Shown here: positions 1 through 11,313 of the stretch, piece after piece
How positions within the stretch are numbered: position 1 is the stretch's first letter
How the letters are laid out: each line of letters opens with the position of its first letter
Assembly: GCA_025529335.1 (NCBI GenBank)
Contig: JAMYHX010000051.1
Location: 1 to 64,000 of the forward strand
Length of the DNA stretch: 64,000 bases
Reading direction: 5' to 3'
DNA from: Rhizopus sp. PT2906
Lineage: Eukaryota; Mucoromycota; Mucoromycetes; Mucorales; Rhizopodaceae
Program-made: the position numbers and the translations under genes
Notes under the pieces: generated by a model
What the model was told of the DNA's origin: nothing
The model's database searches: none
Seen by the model: the letters and a program-made list of their open reading frames with translations, nothing else

Positions 1-2
1 AT

Positions 3-215
3 AATGACCGTACTCGTTTCAAGTCAATCGAGGCTAGGTTTGCTCAACCTGTATTTCCTGGGGAAACAGTCGAGATTGATATGTGGAAGACAGAGTGCCA
101 TGATACAAACTTGATTGCAGTTGTATTTCAAGCAAGAGTTAAGGAAAGAAATGCTATTGTACTCACAAATGGATACGCGACACTTTACAAGAACAGAGAT
201 AAATCAAAATTGTAA
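3..215 (+). CDS. Peroxisomal enoyl-CoA hydratase 2 / multifunctional enzyme, C-terminal part
   Basis: Partial: only the last 70 residues lie in the window and the gene continues upstream. The segment reads like the end of a hot-dog (MaoC-type) hydratase 2 domain, with a stretch RFAQPVFPGETVEIDMWK followed by a strand ending NGYATLYKN, as in the hydratase half of peroxisomal multifunctional enzyme type 2 (yeast Fox2). It ends in Asp-Lys-Ser-Lys-Leu-stop, so SKL is a type 1 peroxisomal targeting signal. By family, the role would be hydration of 2-enoyl-CoA to (R)-3-hydroxyacyl-CoA in peroxisomal beta-oxidation. Whether the upstream part carries the dehydrogenase domains cannot be seen. A stand-alone MaoC hydratase is the alternative. 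Confidence 0.8.
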   Translation, partial: NDRTRFKSIEARFAQPVFPGETVEIDMWKTECHDTNLIAVVFQARVKERNAIVLTNGYATLYKNRDKSKL

Positions 216-702
216 TAATGGCCATCTTCCATTAAAACCTTTGGGATGTCAGACTGAGTCAACCAAACGCTTATATTGATCGTCAACCTGGTTCGAGATA
301 TCGCATAATAAAATTGATTTCATTTTTTTGAAAGATGTCTTCCGCCCATAACGATATAACAAAGATAGTAATCCCTCCAAAAAAAGAACGTTAATGCGTT
401 ATTTGCCATTCTAAGTGTGCTATTTTACTCAAAGGATTAGTCTTGAAAAGATGGAGACAGCATACTTTAAGCCTCTAAGATCACAATTTGTCATACAAGC
501 TGAAGCATGAAGAGACCCATTAAAGGTAAACGCAATATTCAAATGAAAAAGACATATGTCAGTTTGTACCCCTTCATCGTCTGAGATTTAATATTACAAC
601 AACAATTCTTTTTGAGCTTAAGTAAACCCTTTTCCCATACTTGTCCAAACATTTCTCAAAAGCTTAAATAAAAGAATAACGACTTTTTAACCATAAATAA
701 TC
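216..702. other. Intergenic, no gene seen
   Basis: AT-rich spacer between two + strand genes. It must hold the 3' UTR of the hydratase and the promoter of the biotin carboxylase gene. No ORF or repeat could be supported. Confidence 0.6.
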
Positions 703-2742
703 ATGGTCAAGTTACTGATAGCAAATAGAGGGGAAATTGCTGTACGTATTATTCAGTCAGCAACTGAACTTGGCTTTGAGACAGTCGCTGTGTATACAAA
801 TGATCAAGATAAAAGTCACTGCCAGAAAGCAACAGAATCTGTCAAGATATCATCATTTTTGAATATTAAGGAGATTATTACAGTAGCTCAAAGGTATATA
901 TACATATGCATATGCATGTCTTTAACAATCAAAACAGGGTTGATGCTACAGCCATTCATCCAGGATATGGATTTTTATCTGAATCAGCGGATTTTGCAGA
1001 ACAATGCGAGAGGGCAAAAATAATCTTTGTTGGTCCTTCACCTCAGTGTATAAAAGCAGTGGGTGATAAAGTCTCGGCTCGACAAGTGGCAAGGGCTGCA
1101 GGAATTCCTGTTATTCCCGGTATAGAGCAGTCAATATCCTCTTCAGAAGAAGTTGTCCAATTTGCTGAACATAATGGAGGATACCCTGTGATGCTAAAAG
1201 CTAGAGACGGAGGTGGCGGAAGAGGTATACGCATAGTCCACTCCGACCAGGAAGTACCTGGCGCTCTAACACGCTGCACGAACGAATCGCCTTCTAAGCA
1301 AGTATTTGTTGAAAAGGCTGTCATAGGAGCCAAGCATATTGAAGTTCAAATCTTGGGAGATAATAGAAACAATGTAATTCATTTATTTGAAAGAGATTGT
1401 TCAATACAGAGGAGATATCAGAAACTGTTGGAGGTAGCAAAGAGCTAACCTATTCTATATAATGCCTAACTACGCTCCTTTGATAGATTGCACCTTGTCC
1501 ATGCCTTTCTACCAAGCTTCGTACCTCCATCCATCAAGCAGCTATTCGATTGGCCCAGCATATTGGATATAATTCAGCAGGAACAGTAGAGTTTCTTGTT
1601 CTGCCAGACAGTGACGTGTTCTATTTCCTCGAAGTCAACCCTCGTATTCAAGTCGAGCATACCATTTCAGAACAGATTACACAAGTTGATATAGTCCAGT
1701 CTCAAATAAGAATAGCTTTGGGAGACACTTTAGCTGATTTAGGACTGTCTCAAGGAGTTATTTATTCTCCCAAACAACCAGTTGCCATACAAGCTCGTAT
1801 TGTTTCTGAAAATCCATTAAACAATAACATGCTCTCGGTAGGCAAAATTCAAGCGGTTAATTTCCCGCTTGGACATGGTATTCGCATCGATACATGGATA
1901 CATCCAGGATGTGTTGTTCTTCCCGTAAGAGTACAACTCACAATTGTCTGCTTATAGTCCTTACTGGTTTTTCTTTTTAGATATTTGATTCATTGCTTGC
2001 TAAAATAATCGTTACCGGCCAGACGTTTAAGGACGCGGTTTCCAAATTAAAGCTTGCTCTCGAGGAAACCACCATTACTGGAGTTGAAACAAACATTAGT
2101 TTCTTGATTGCGGTTCTGTCAGATACCACTTTCACTAGCGATAGTCTTTCACAAGTACATGTAAAATCGTTGGAAGAAAAAATGGATAGTCTGATTCAAG
2201 TGACAGCTCAGTTGGATGAACAGAGAAAAAGAATGATATCTAACAAGCGAGACACAGAGACTGCTACTATAGCAACGGTGCCTTCAAGCGTACAGTTTAA
2301 GCCAGGAGATGCATTCAATATTGAAATAGCTGATGGCGAAGAAGCAGCTGTTCACTCACTACAGATAGACTCTATTTCTATCAATAACTTCCCAGATGAA
2401 CTTGTAGCCGTCACTCAAGCCTCGACTCATAAGCAGCCATTATCTATTTCGATTACTAAAAAATCAGGCATCTCATCCACCATGCGTAGAAAAGCGAATT
2501 CTCGTCATCAAGCAGAAGTGGGTGCGCCACTAACTGGTATGCTAGTCGAGATCAATGTAAATGAAGGCGACAGAGTACAGGTTGGCCAACAATTATATGT
2601 GATAAGTGCAATGAAAATGGAGACTGTTGTCAATAGTCCTGTATCAGGCAAAGTTAAATATATTTACGCTAAAGTGAATGACTTGGTAGAAAGTGGTGAT
2701 CTGATTATTGAACTATTGAAGCCAAAAGAGAACAAGTTGTAG
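703..2742 (+). CDS. Biotin carboxylase-BCCP protein (acyl-CoA/urea carboxylase-like subunit)
   Basis: Model join(703..893,938..1433,1487..1924,1981..2742), 628 aa, frame kept across three short introns. The N-terminus KLLIANRGEIAVRII is the classic biotin carboxylase start. Then come ATP-grasp features: HPGYGFLSE, a glycine loop DGGGGRG, ERDCSIQRR, and EVNPRIQVEH. The C-terminus holds a biotinyl domain with the biotinylation motif AMKMET (Lys near residue 585). There is no carboxyltransferase domain between or after them, so it resembles the alpha subunit of methylcrotonyl- or propionyl-CoA carboxylase, or a detached module of pyruvate carboxylase or urea amidolyase. No mitochondrial presequence precedes the first beta strand, which suggests a cytosolic enzyme. 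The linker between BC and BCCP (about 130 aa) is poorly conserved to my eye. The substrate is not assignable from the sequence. Confidence 0.88.
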
Positions 2743-3637
2743 TAATAAGATCACTTTTCTTAATATAATAACCCAAAAGGTGCATAAAGCTGTATTTTCT
2801 ACATGTTTATAAATGCTGTTTAATAATGTATACACCTTTTTCAAAAATTATTCGCACACATTACAAAATCAATAACAATTAAACACCTTATGTCTTTTTT
2901 ATTATTTAAAAAGACGACATGTAATAATACATAAAATGAGCTTGATATTTTTGAGAAAAGATAAACGTGGTCAAGACTTTATACAAAATGAAAGGTTGCT
3001 AGAGAATTTGTTTAAATAGTCTGATCTTGACTTCTCTTTTTCTTTTCTTTTCTTCTTTGGATCAAAAAGTAAGATCAGCTATTCCCCAGCTAGCCCTAAG
3101 GTATGTTATATCCTTTACTCTTGTAAGAAACTGGTGTGTAGTATTATGGATCATAAAATCGAAAACAGTAACCGGTGCTAGCTGGGGATAGTTTGGTTCT
3201 TACCATACTTTGGCCCCATACACTCCTTCAACCCCTTCCACTCCTTTGGCCGCTCTCTATGTTTGCTCTCCTCTCTTGTCTCTTGCTTGCTCTTTTTCTT
3301 TCTTTCTTTGCTCTTTCCGGTCTGGTTATCGCCAGCCCAACCCAGGATGCACTTCGGGTAAGATATTAATAATCTTTTTATAACTTTACTCACTTTTCTT
3401 GTCTCTTTTTTTCTCTTATAAATCCTCTTTATAATGTAATCATTTAATATCAATGTAAATAACTGATTTATTAATCATTTCTTTATTCATCCTTTTGCTT
3501 CTGATGGGCTCTCTTTTTTATTATCTGTTGTATCTTTTATTATTTTTTGTTGTCTGAAATTATCATTTTTTTTTATATCAGTGTGCGAATAATTTGTGAA
3601 TAAAGTGTACACTGATTCCTTAATGACTGACATTCAC
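2743..3637. other. Intergenic with an 11-bp inverted repeat
   Basis: AT- and pyrimidine-rich region between convergent genes. An 11-bp perfect inverted repeat (CCCCAGCTAGC at 3084-3094, complement at 3177-3187) flanks an 82-bp loop. The stretch 3225-3330 is a CT-rich tract. I see no protein or known small RNA motif. Confidence 0.5.
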
Positions 3638-3931
3638 TTAGATCAGTTTGCTATCTTTTTCATCTCTTTCTCTAACACCCATCGGACGAATAGCATGACC
3701 GTCAGATACTCGTGGCTTTTCTCCTAAAACAACTATACATAAAGAAATTGTTAATCTCTCTTTTCTCAGTTTCGAATCATTATCACCTCTTTTATAAAGA
3801 ATCCAAGTTGTTACCACAACAAAGGGTGCTGACACGATGATCGTTGCCAATCTTCAAATGGTCAATTGCTTGAGTTAACAGCTCATAATCTATAATTACC
3901 TTCGACCAGCTGGAGATAACTTTGTTGACAT
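3638..3931 (-). CDS. Small single-pass membrane protein, 63 aa
   Basis: Model complement(join(3638..3732,3787..3851,3900..3931)). Two introns (54 and 48 bp) join three tiny exons into one 63-aa frame starting MSTKLSPAGRRLATIIVSAP. Residues 12-30 form one hydrophobic helix preceded by basic residues. A basic/acidic tail containing VLGEKPRV, then HAIRPMGVRERDEK, follows. The layout (short N-terminus with Arg-Arg, one helix, soluble tail) is typical of small mitochondrial inner-membrane or assembly proteins, but I do not recognise the family. The splice sites and frame preservation across both introns are the main evidence that it is real. Confidence 0.65.
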
Positions 3932-4093
3932 TACAAAAGCAAGGGAAAGAAAAATTGAAATTTCATTGGCAGCGATCTTTTAGGGAACTGATGAAAAGCG
4001 TAGCTCAGCATACACACACACACACAGCAAAGAGATATTTTGGTAAATGTGTGACATCCCTTTTATCCACTTGATTATAAAGCAGGATTTTAT

Positions 4094-4943
4094 TTAAGCA
4101 CGTACATATTTAATCTTTTGTTTTTTAGGTTTGGCAGGTAGTTGTGGTACTAATGGGTTATTTGCCTGCATTTCTGACAAGGTAGGTAAACCTTGAGCCT
4201 TTCTTTGCTCATCAACATCTTCTAGCGTTGTCAAGGGGGATGTAATTGTCTTGGGAAGGCTGCTTTCTTTTTGTACAGCGGGTAAAACTTCAGCAATTGC
4301 CAAGAATAGCTGCTTACGGCTTGTTATATTTGAATTACAGTAAAATCTATCATTAGTCTTCAGTTGTACACGAACTCGACCAACATTTGCCCAGTCTCTT
4401 GGATGGCGTTTATTCTATCAATGCTGTTTAATAAATAACGCTTTGCCTTTTTTTCTCTCTCTTTACCTCATAGACAACTGTTAAACCAAAGCGTTGCACT
4501 GCTAATGCCATATGGTAAGCATGAGGATTACTAACAGCCTTTTCCTTTGCAATCTTTCTTCCCTCTTGTACAGACTTGTCAGCATCAATATAACATGGAT
4601 AAACGCATACCCAACTAAAAATATAAATGGTTCTTAATGTACTCTTCTAAACTTTTTTTTTCTTGCTTTACTCTTTATATTCTTCTGGGCTTAGTCTACG
4701 GACACCTTGTGGTCCGGTGGCTACAGCAATGTGGTCAGATTCAGGTGCAGGTGTAGGCGCTGCTCCAGTAGACATATTTTGCATCATCTTTTGAAGTTCT
4801 GCAAAATTAGGCATTCCAGCTGGTGCAGATGAACTTGATTCTGTAGGAAGAGGAAAGTCCATGTTGTCAACATCCATGTCTTCATTTTCATCTAAAAAGA
4901 CTGGATTCTTTTGAGTCTGTTTTAGCTTGTTGAGCATTGACAT
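4094..4943 (-). CDS. SEC65: Signal recognition particle subunit SRP19
   Basis: Model complement(join(4094..4414,4467..4614,4672..4943)), 246 aa. The SRP19 fold starts at WVCVYPCYIDADKSVQEGRK and runs through KAVSNPHAY, the Gly-Leu-Thr-Val strand and RDWANVGRVRVQLK, then SRKQLFLAIAEVLP, a clear match to SRP19/Sec65. In the family it binds SRP RNA and helps SRP54 join the particle for co-translational targeting to the ER. An acidic, Met-rich N-terminal extension of about 90 residues, with MPNFAELQKMMQNM, and a basic tail (KPKKQKIKYVRA) flank the core. Both occur in fungal Sec65 proteins. Convergent with the biotin carboxylase gene on the other side of the small membrane protein. Confidence 0.92.
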
Positions 4944-5182
4944 TTTGGTATGATTTTCCAAAGAAAGAAAGAAACCAAGCTTTGACCAGTCACACTGTAA
5001 TTTTACAGTCGATTCGGAAATCATTGTGGGTAGCTTTAAAGTTAATGATTTCAGCAGCCATATCGGATGTTGAAAAGTACTTAGAGATATTTAACTTTTT
5101 TGTGAATACTCTTGAAGTAAAGGTTAATGAATGAAGTGCAATAGACTTCTTTTTCAAAGTATTTATTATATCAATCATAAAA

Positions 5183-5850
5183 AAAGGGGAAAAAGATCAT
5201 TGTTGTCTTGGTGGAAGTGCATGACAACGTCATGCATTGCAGTAGCTGCTTCTTTCAAAGTGCCTACCAATAAAGAATATTTCATTTAGCTTGCCCTTGC
5301 TGAGCTAACAAAGTAGACTTTTCTTTCCATAGCTTGTTTATTACCTGGTAATACTTTTCTCCTTCGTTAATGTATTCGCCGAAGCGTAGGTTTCTCTCAT
5401 CCATATTACTAGTACTTTGAATATTACCAAAGAGCAGCCTTTGGCATTTCTTCAATCGTATTAGACAAGGCGGCATTCTCACCTGTAATAGGAGCTACAT
5501 GCAGCCTTGAGTGCTCTGTAAAAGATATTTGAAATATACGATTCACAAGGAGAGTATGTTTACAGAGCTTGAGGAGTCAGGGCAAGAACAGCTATAAAAA
5601 TAACCGCTTCGAACTTCAATATCATAACATAATATATCATGTGCAAAGGATCTATACTGAAACAGATTATTTTCAACCTTCTCCAGCACACCACAAGTAA
5701 TGTCATGTTCAAGGATATCAGCAGTCTTCTTCTTCTTTTGCTCTTCTACAGTCAATTTTACAGTTTGAAATCCGAATCTGCATTTAACGGCTTCTTGGTA
5801 GTAATCTACTGCAACAACTTGAGATAAATCAGCCGATCTACACAAACAGA
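5183..5850 (-). pseudogene. Decayed SWIM-type (MULE-like) transposase C-terminus
   Basis: On the minus strand an open stretch near 5835-5560 ends with SGYFYSCSCPDSSSS, which looks like the first half of a SWIM zinc finger (CxC...CxH). After a possible intron (5522-5573) a Cys is found but the next His is lost to a stop or shift. Further down, coiled-coil-like pieces (GEYINEGEKYYQVINKLWKE; TLKEAATAMHDVVMHFHQ) lie in different frames. No single splicing pattern restores a frame, so I treat it as a relic of a MULE/SWIM transposase such as the one at the right end of the window. It could instead be an unrecognised gene with errors. Confidence 0.4.
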
Positions 5851-6319
5851 ACGAGGGCGACCCATATAGACCAAGGAGAAAAATGGTACATCTCAAATGG
5901 AAAGTGTGTTGACGACGAACTCTTCATGTGTGGATTGCAGCGACAGTCTGATCACCTTAGTAGATCGTTGATTATTGATCCTTATGATGAAATTACACTA
6001 CATATAACGTCTTCACTCAACAAAAACTATAAGCTACACCAGAGACTACTAGATCAAGTAAGTCGTTTCGAAAATAAATAGAACAATATAAATACATAAA
6101 TCGATTGAAATAACCTGTAAGGCTTGTATTATTACTATTCAAATAATACAAGTGTAATAGATGAAAGATATAATAAAGAATTCTGCAAAGCATTATTCCC
6201 AAAGGAATAAGCATGCCAATTAGAAAAATTTAACTACGCAAAGGTTACGCAAAATCCAGTGTAAAAAAGTCTACCTGCTATTTTCAATTGTTGTGTTCTT
6301 TTGTATTCGCAGCATAAAT

Positions 6320-7576
6320 ATGACAACCACCTTGAAGAATCAGACGCTGATGATCGGAAAGACAGGCTCTTCTGTTGTTTCCTTTCAAGTAAATAAACGA
6401 ATGAAAGCATAATGCGCACCACGTTAATCTCGACATTACTAGGAAGAAGATGCCCAATGTCCTGTGTGTAAGAGTGACAAGTATTTAACACCTAATCTTA
6501 AGCTTTTGGTCTCTCCTTGCTTTCATAAAATGTAAGCTACGGATTTAAGTGGAATGTGCTCTCACACGTTCCTTTCATTATAGGTGTGAATCATGCATAG
6601 ATAGACTTTTCAGTCATGGTCCTGCACCTTGTCCTATATGTCAACAAATACTACGAAAAAATCAATTCATGTCTCAAATCTTTGAGGATTTGGCTGTAGA
6701 AAAAGAAGTTCGTATACGTAAGAGAGTGGCTAAAGTGTAGGTATCATCGTCGTAAAGATATGTAATAGATACCGACTATTATTAGATTCAATAAGCGATC
6801 TGAAGATTTTCCAAGTCTAAGAGCATATAACGATTATTTAGAGATGGTAGAAGATATAAGTATGTCATTTGAATAGATATATAGTCATTCAATATCACCA
6901 ACATATTCTAGCATTCAATTTAATGAATGAGGTGGACGTGGCAGAAACAGAGGCAAGAATTGCTGCCTATGAACAGGAAAACAAGGAAAGTATTGCAGCT
7001 AATCAAGCAAAGAACGTCAATGAGCAGAGATTTAGAAGTTATCAAAGTGAGCTGGAAAAACATGAAAAGGAACAAAAACGAGAAGAGTATCTACAACAGC
7101 TGGAAGAAGAACGAAAGTTAAAAGAACAAGAAAAGGCCGAGTTAATTGCAGAACTGGCATCCACAAACAAATCTGCTGCTGCTATCCTTCAAGCGCGTCA
7201 ATCAGCCTTAAAAAAATCTTTATCTCGTGTACAGCTTCAAACAGATCCATCCTCACGATTGTCTATGCCTTCATGGATCACAACAGCAATGGACACAGAT
7301 GCTGAAATGAGAGAAGCAGAAGCAAGAAACTTTGATCCATTGGACTTACAGTATGAATACACTACTGACTTTACAGTTAGAGAAAGTTATTTGGATCCGT
7401 AAGTTCTTCTTTTACAAGTCTTATCCATTCTAATCTTTATATATTATAGTTCTACTGATTATCTCAACACTAACAAGCAAGCAAAGGCTGGTGGGTACCA
7501 AGCCAAGTTTGCTCATCAACGCGCCTTGATTTCCACATTTACTGGAATTCTATGTGAGCCAGTTGAATACATGTAA
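6320..7576 (+). CDS. TFB3: TFIIH CDK-activating kinase assembly factor MAT1/TFB3
   Basis: Model join(6320..6388,6443..6531,6584..6736,6786..6859,6912..7398,7450..7576), 332 aa. A C3HC4 RING finger near residues 28-70 reads CPVCKSDKY ... PCFHKMCESCIDRL ... CPICQ. It is followed by RKRVAKVFNKRSEDFPSLR and YNDYLEMVEDITFNL, all typical of MAT1/Tfb3. A long charged coiled coil (about 120-220) comes next, and the C-terminus carries AGGYQAKFAHQRAL, the conserved tail that contacts the cyclin-CDK. In the family it tethers the Kin28/CDK7-Ccl1/cyclin H kinase to core TFIIH for RNA polymerase II CTD phosphorylation and nucleotide excision repair. The first exon (MTTTLKNQTL...) is the least certain part. 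Confidence 0.92.
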
Positions 7577-7763
7577 ATAAATTTCCATTACGGCATTGTG
7601 CATATATTAAATAAGCAAAGGGGACAATATAAGACTATATGATTTCCCCTTTCTAGACTAGCCATTACTAATATTTGGATTACACCTAACCGCTTTGTCA
7701 ATGAGCTCATACTGAGACAAGTGTTCACTGGTTAGATTATTCTCTACATTTCTTTTTATTTAC

Positions 7764-8971
7764 ATGTCAACGTCAGAAGAAAAACTTCCGAAGGAGGCCA
7801 CATCAAGTGGTAATGGTATAAACGCTCATTAGAAAAGCAAAGACATTAATAATCAGCATATAACAGACACAAATTTACCATGCGGCAGCGCGACAGTAGA
7901 TGAGAATGGACATGCTTCTAAAGAGTTTAGAACCTATCCTCAGGCTTGGGTTTCGTTATTCCTTCTTGTGTTAGTTAGAACTGCAGTTTCTGTCTTTCAA
8001 TACACGTTCAGCGTCATACCTGACTCGACAAGAAAATTCTATCACATCTCACTTTCGGCAGTCAATTGGCTTGCAAATATCCAGTGTATCATCTATGTCT
8101 TTCTTAGCTTTTTCACAGGCTGGATTTTTGAGAAACTAGGTGTCAAACGCTCCGTAAGTGATTTACAGCAGATACTCTCGGATGCTTATTCTACAGCAGA
8201 TCATAGCTTCTGGCTTCCTTTGTACTTTAGGAGGCGTCATCAGATGTGTTGCAGTAAAGCTACCTACGCCGTCTTTTATGATAACTATGGCTGGGCAAGT
8301 CGTTGGAGGAGCAGCCTCCCCTTTATCTCTTAACATCATGACAATGGTACAAGCAGAAACATACAAATGATATTGGAAGATCTAAAATTTGTTTGCTAGT
8401 TTGCCTCCACTTGGTTTACAGAAAAATTGCGTGCAACGGCTGGAATGCTTGTTGGTAAACCAAGTTTGCTTGTAGTAATTCAAAATGCCTTAAACTCTTT
8501 TTAGCGTCAAACTATGGTGCTATTCTAGTGATGTTTGTCATACCGGCTGTCACAGTGAATGAGACTTATATCCCAATGGTGGTAAGTTATGAGCATTTGT
8601 ATATTTTGTAGAGAGACTAACGGCTTAAAGTTAAACATGGTGGCAGGATTTGCTCTGATAATATTCGTGCCGCTTTTATTTATGCCAGAACGTCCATCAA
8701 CGCCACCATCAAACATTAGCCAAAGTGATCGCCCTCCTTTTATTGAAGGCATAAAGATATTATGCAAAAATATTAACTTTTGGATACTGTTTTTCATCCA
8801 CAGTTTCAATGTTGGCTTAAGCATTGCATTCTGTACTTTATGTACTCAGATATTGACACCTCATGGATATACTACTAAGGAGGCAGGTGCTTTGAATGCT
8901 TTTGCCTTTTTTGCAGGAACAATAGGATGCTGTAAGAAAGATTCAGGGGACATCTATCCGAGACTAACCCT

Positions 8972-9008
<37 letters not shown>

Positions 9009-9564
9009 TAGCCGTTGCTGGGCCTGTCTTGGATATGACAAAGCAGTACAAACTTTTTCTTCGATTGGCTTCTCCTATGGTGTTTATAACACATCTATCC
9101 TTTTATTTCATTGGTATATAAACGAATGATACAAAGCGAAAAACCACTGATATTGCATAAATAGTTCGCCCTGATTCATTTTCTGCAATTCTATTTGCAT
9201 TAACTCTTAATCAATTTTTCCTATCGTTTTTAGTACCAGTTGTAATGGAGCTTAGCACAGAAGGTAGGCATAATTGTTAGCCAGAGCTGACAAAAAGAAA
9301 TAACTTCTCTCAGTTTCATTCCCAGTAGCTGATGCTACTACAAGCTCTTTACTTTGGCAAGGAGCACAAACATTTGGGTTTATATTTGTTGTCGTCATGG
9401 ATGCACTCCGTGACGCGAACGGGGCACCAGTAGATAATATGGACAAGGCTCTTATCTTTGAAGCTTCTGTTGCTGGGGCAATTGTCATTCTTTCTTTTCT
9501 CTTTTATGGAAGGTTACATCGGTCAGAGGCGTCTGCAGGCACTGGGATCTCTGCAAAAATGTAA
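7764..9564 (+). CDS. FLVCR-like major facilitator transporter
   Basis: Model join(7764..7809,7867..8153,8197..8346,8400..8454,8505..8581,8631..8931,9012..9113,9165..9263,9314..9564), 455 aa. Nine exons keep one frame. The first intron removes an apparent TAG at 7830-7832. About 12 hydrophobic helices are seen. Motifs fit the FLVCR/DIRC2 branch of the MFS: SAVNWLANIQCIIYVF, GWIFEKLGVKRS, WFTEKLRATAGML and a cytosolic MPERPSTPPS. Family members are linked to haem, choline or related cation transport; the substrate here cannot be told. One intron (8932-9011) contains a run of 32 T just before its acceptor, long for an intron here. Confidence 0.85.
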
Positions 9565-11313
9565 CCCAACTAGACAATAGATATTAATAAAGCTACCTTT
9601 TTTTTATGAAGCATAAATACTGCAGATAGGAAAGGGACGCCCTTGCTGTAAAAATATGAGAGACCTTGATTTTATGTTGATTCTTATACAAGGAAACGAC
9701 AAAAGGTATTCGTCATTCTTGATTAAAGCAGGCATTACGTACTTGAGCAGTCCTTTTTAATAAAAAAGTAAAAGTAATATTTAGATAACCCGAAGGCTAG
9801 CTTTGATTGGTCCAATCTAAAGTTAAGACAGGTTATTAAAGTTGACAAGCTCTTGTCAAAGAAGGCAAGCTGCATAGCGGCGTAGCTGCATCGAGATAGG
9901 AATGAACAAAAGATCTCTTATGTCACTAATAACTCATTTGATTCTAGGTATTTTTTTTCTTTACTAAACTCATCAACAAGTGATGAAAGCATGCTGTCAC
10001 TGTACATTGAACAAACGAAAGAAAGAAAGAAAAAACCGGATAAAATAGTCTCGTAAGTTGCTACAAGGTATGCAGTGTAAAGTAACTACATGTTGTGATC
10101 CAAAAGCGCTTACCACGCTACTGTTACTATGGTCACTAATGTACTAGACAGTTGATTCTTGGTCACACTTAAATTGACCATCGATCGTTAGCAATAGTAG
10201 TTTGCTCTTATATCTTCGAATTATTTCTAATAAAAGCAGTTATTGATACATTTCAAGATAAACAAACTTTAATGCATCATTTATTTACAATTTATGCTTT
10301 ACATCATTATAAATATAAAAAAGGCATATTATAAATAAGAAAAGCAACCATCAATCTTCTTTAAGTTGCATGCTTAAATCATCTGACATAACGAATTAGG
10401 TGATGTATACCCGGATGACTTCTAATTAAAGTACGTCCTTTCTTGTTCTCAGATACAAATTCTATTTTACAGTAGAAAATGCTGAAGAACAAGATGCGCA
10501 TTGTTTATTTTGAGTACATCGTCAGCAGTGCATGAAATAATGCAAACGGGCCCTTTAAACGACCCAGTTAAGTGACGCTTTGATCCGATTTTTCATACCA
10601 CGCAAAAGAGCTCAAAACTGTTGTTACGCACATTACTGACAAGGTTGGTTTAGTACTTTTTTTTATTTTGACGCGTTTATTTTATTGGTAATCATCAGGC
10701 TACTATGGAAACATTCCGACGAGCCGTTCTTTGTGGTTTAAATGACAGAAGCTGGAACAATATACTAAACTCCCTAGTCACTGCGCCTGCTTTACACTTT
10801 TTTGAACTTTCTTGCACGTTGGCATATATAAAATGCAAGAACAATCTGTGAATGTCCAAGAAAGTTTCTCACGAACAAAATATTCAAGATAAGTGCATTT
10901 TCAGTATTTTTGTTAGATGACACAGGTACTACACCCTGACTTTGTGGTACAGTGTGGAAAACAGAGAGCAAACATTTAATGAACACCATAGCTATAAATA
11001 TATTCTTATGATACAGGGTTCTGTGTGATATGTTAATAATTCAATGGCGGAATAAAAGGCTGAATGGCTACATCTGTCAAAACTGTGCTTCGTTAACGGA
11101 GGTTAAAAGTGCTTCAATAGCCGGAACTCCAAAAATTCTAATGGAGAGGAATCCGGAAAAGATAGTGAATGGTGGGGGGTGCTACGGAATTGATCATCTT
11201 TTTCTTTAATGTGCTACGAAAACAACCAAATTTAAAATTCGGGACTACCTCCGCCTCTCCCGTGTATATTAATCACCTTTTTTTTTCCCTTTTCTTTCTT
11301 TTTACACTCGATC
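9565..11313. other. Gene-poor interval
   Basis: About 1.7 kb of AT-rich DNA with only short unsupported ORFs. No RNA gene or recognisable transposon was found. The last 150 bp, with a pyrimidine tract near 11270-11310, is probably the promoter of the next gene. Confidence 0.5.

Noticed and set aside
1043..1333. 96-aa minus-strand ORF inside the biotin carboxylase gene
   Set aside because: Shadow of a strongly conserved coding exon.
3084..3187. Possible structured RNA at an 11-bp inverted repeat
   Set aside because: The arm contains the self-complementary AGCTAGCT, so pairing is partly trivial. I found no match to spliceosomal RNA, 5S or box motifs.
5639..6214. Plus- and minus-strand ORFs before MAT1
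   Set aside because: A plus-strand open stretch (KWYISNGKCVDDELFMCGLQ) exists, but no start, acceptor or domain supports it, and part of it overlaps the SWIM remnant on the other strand.
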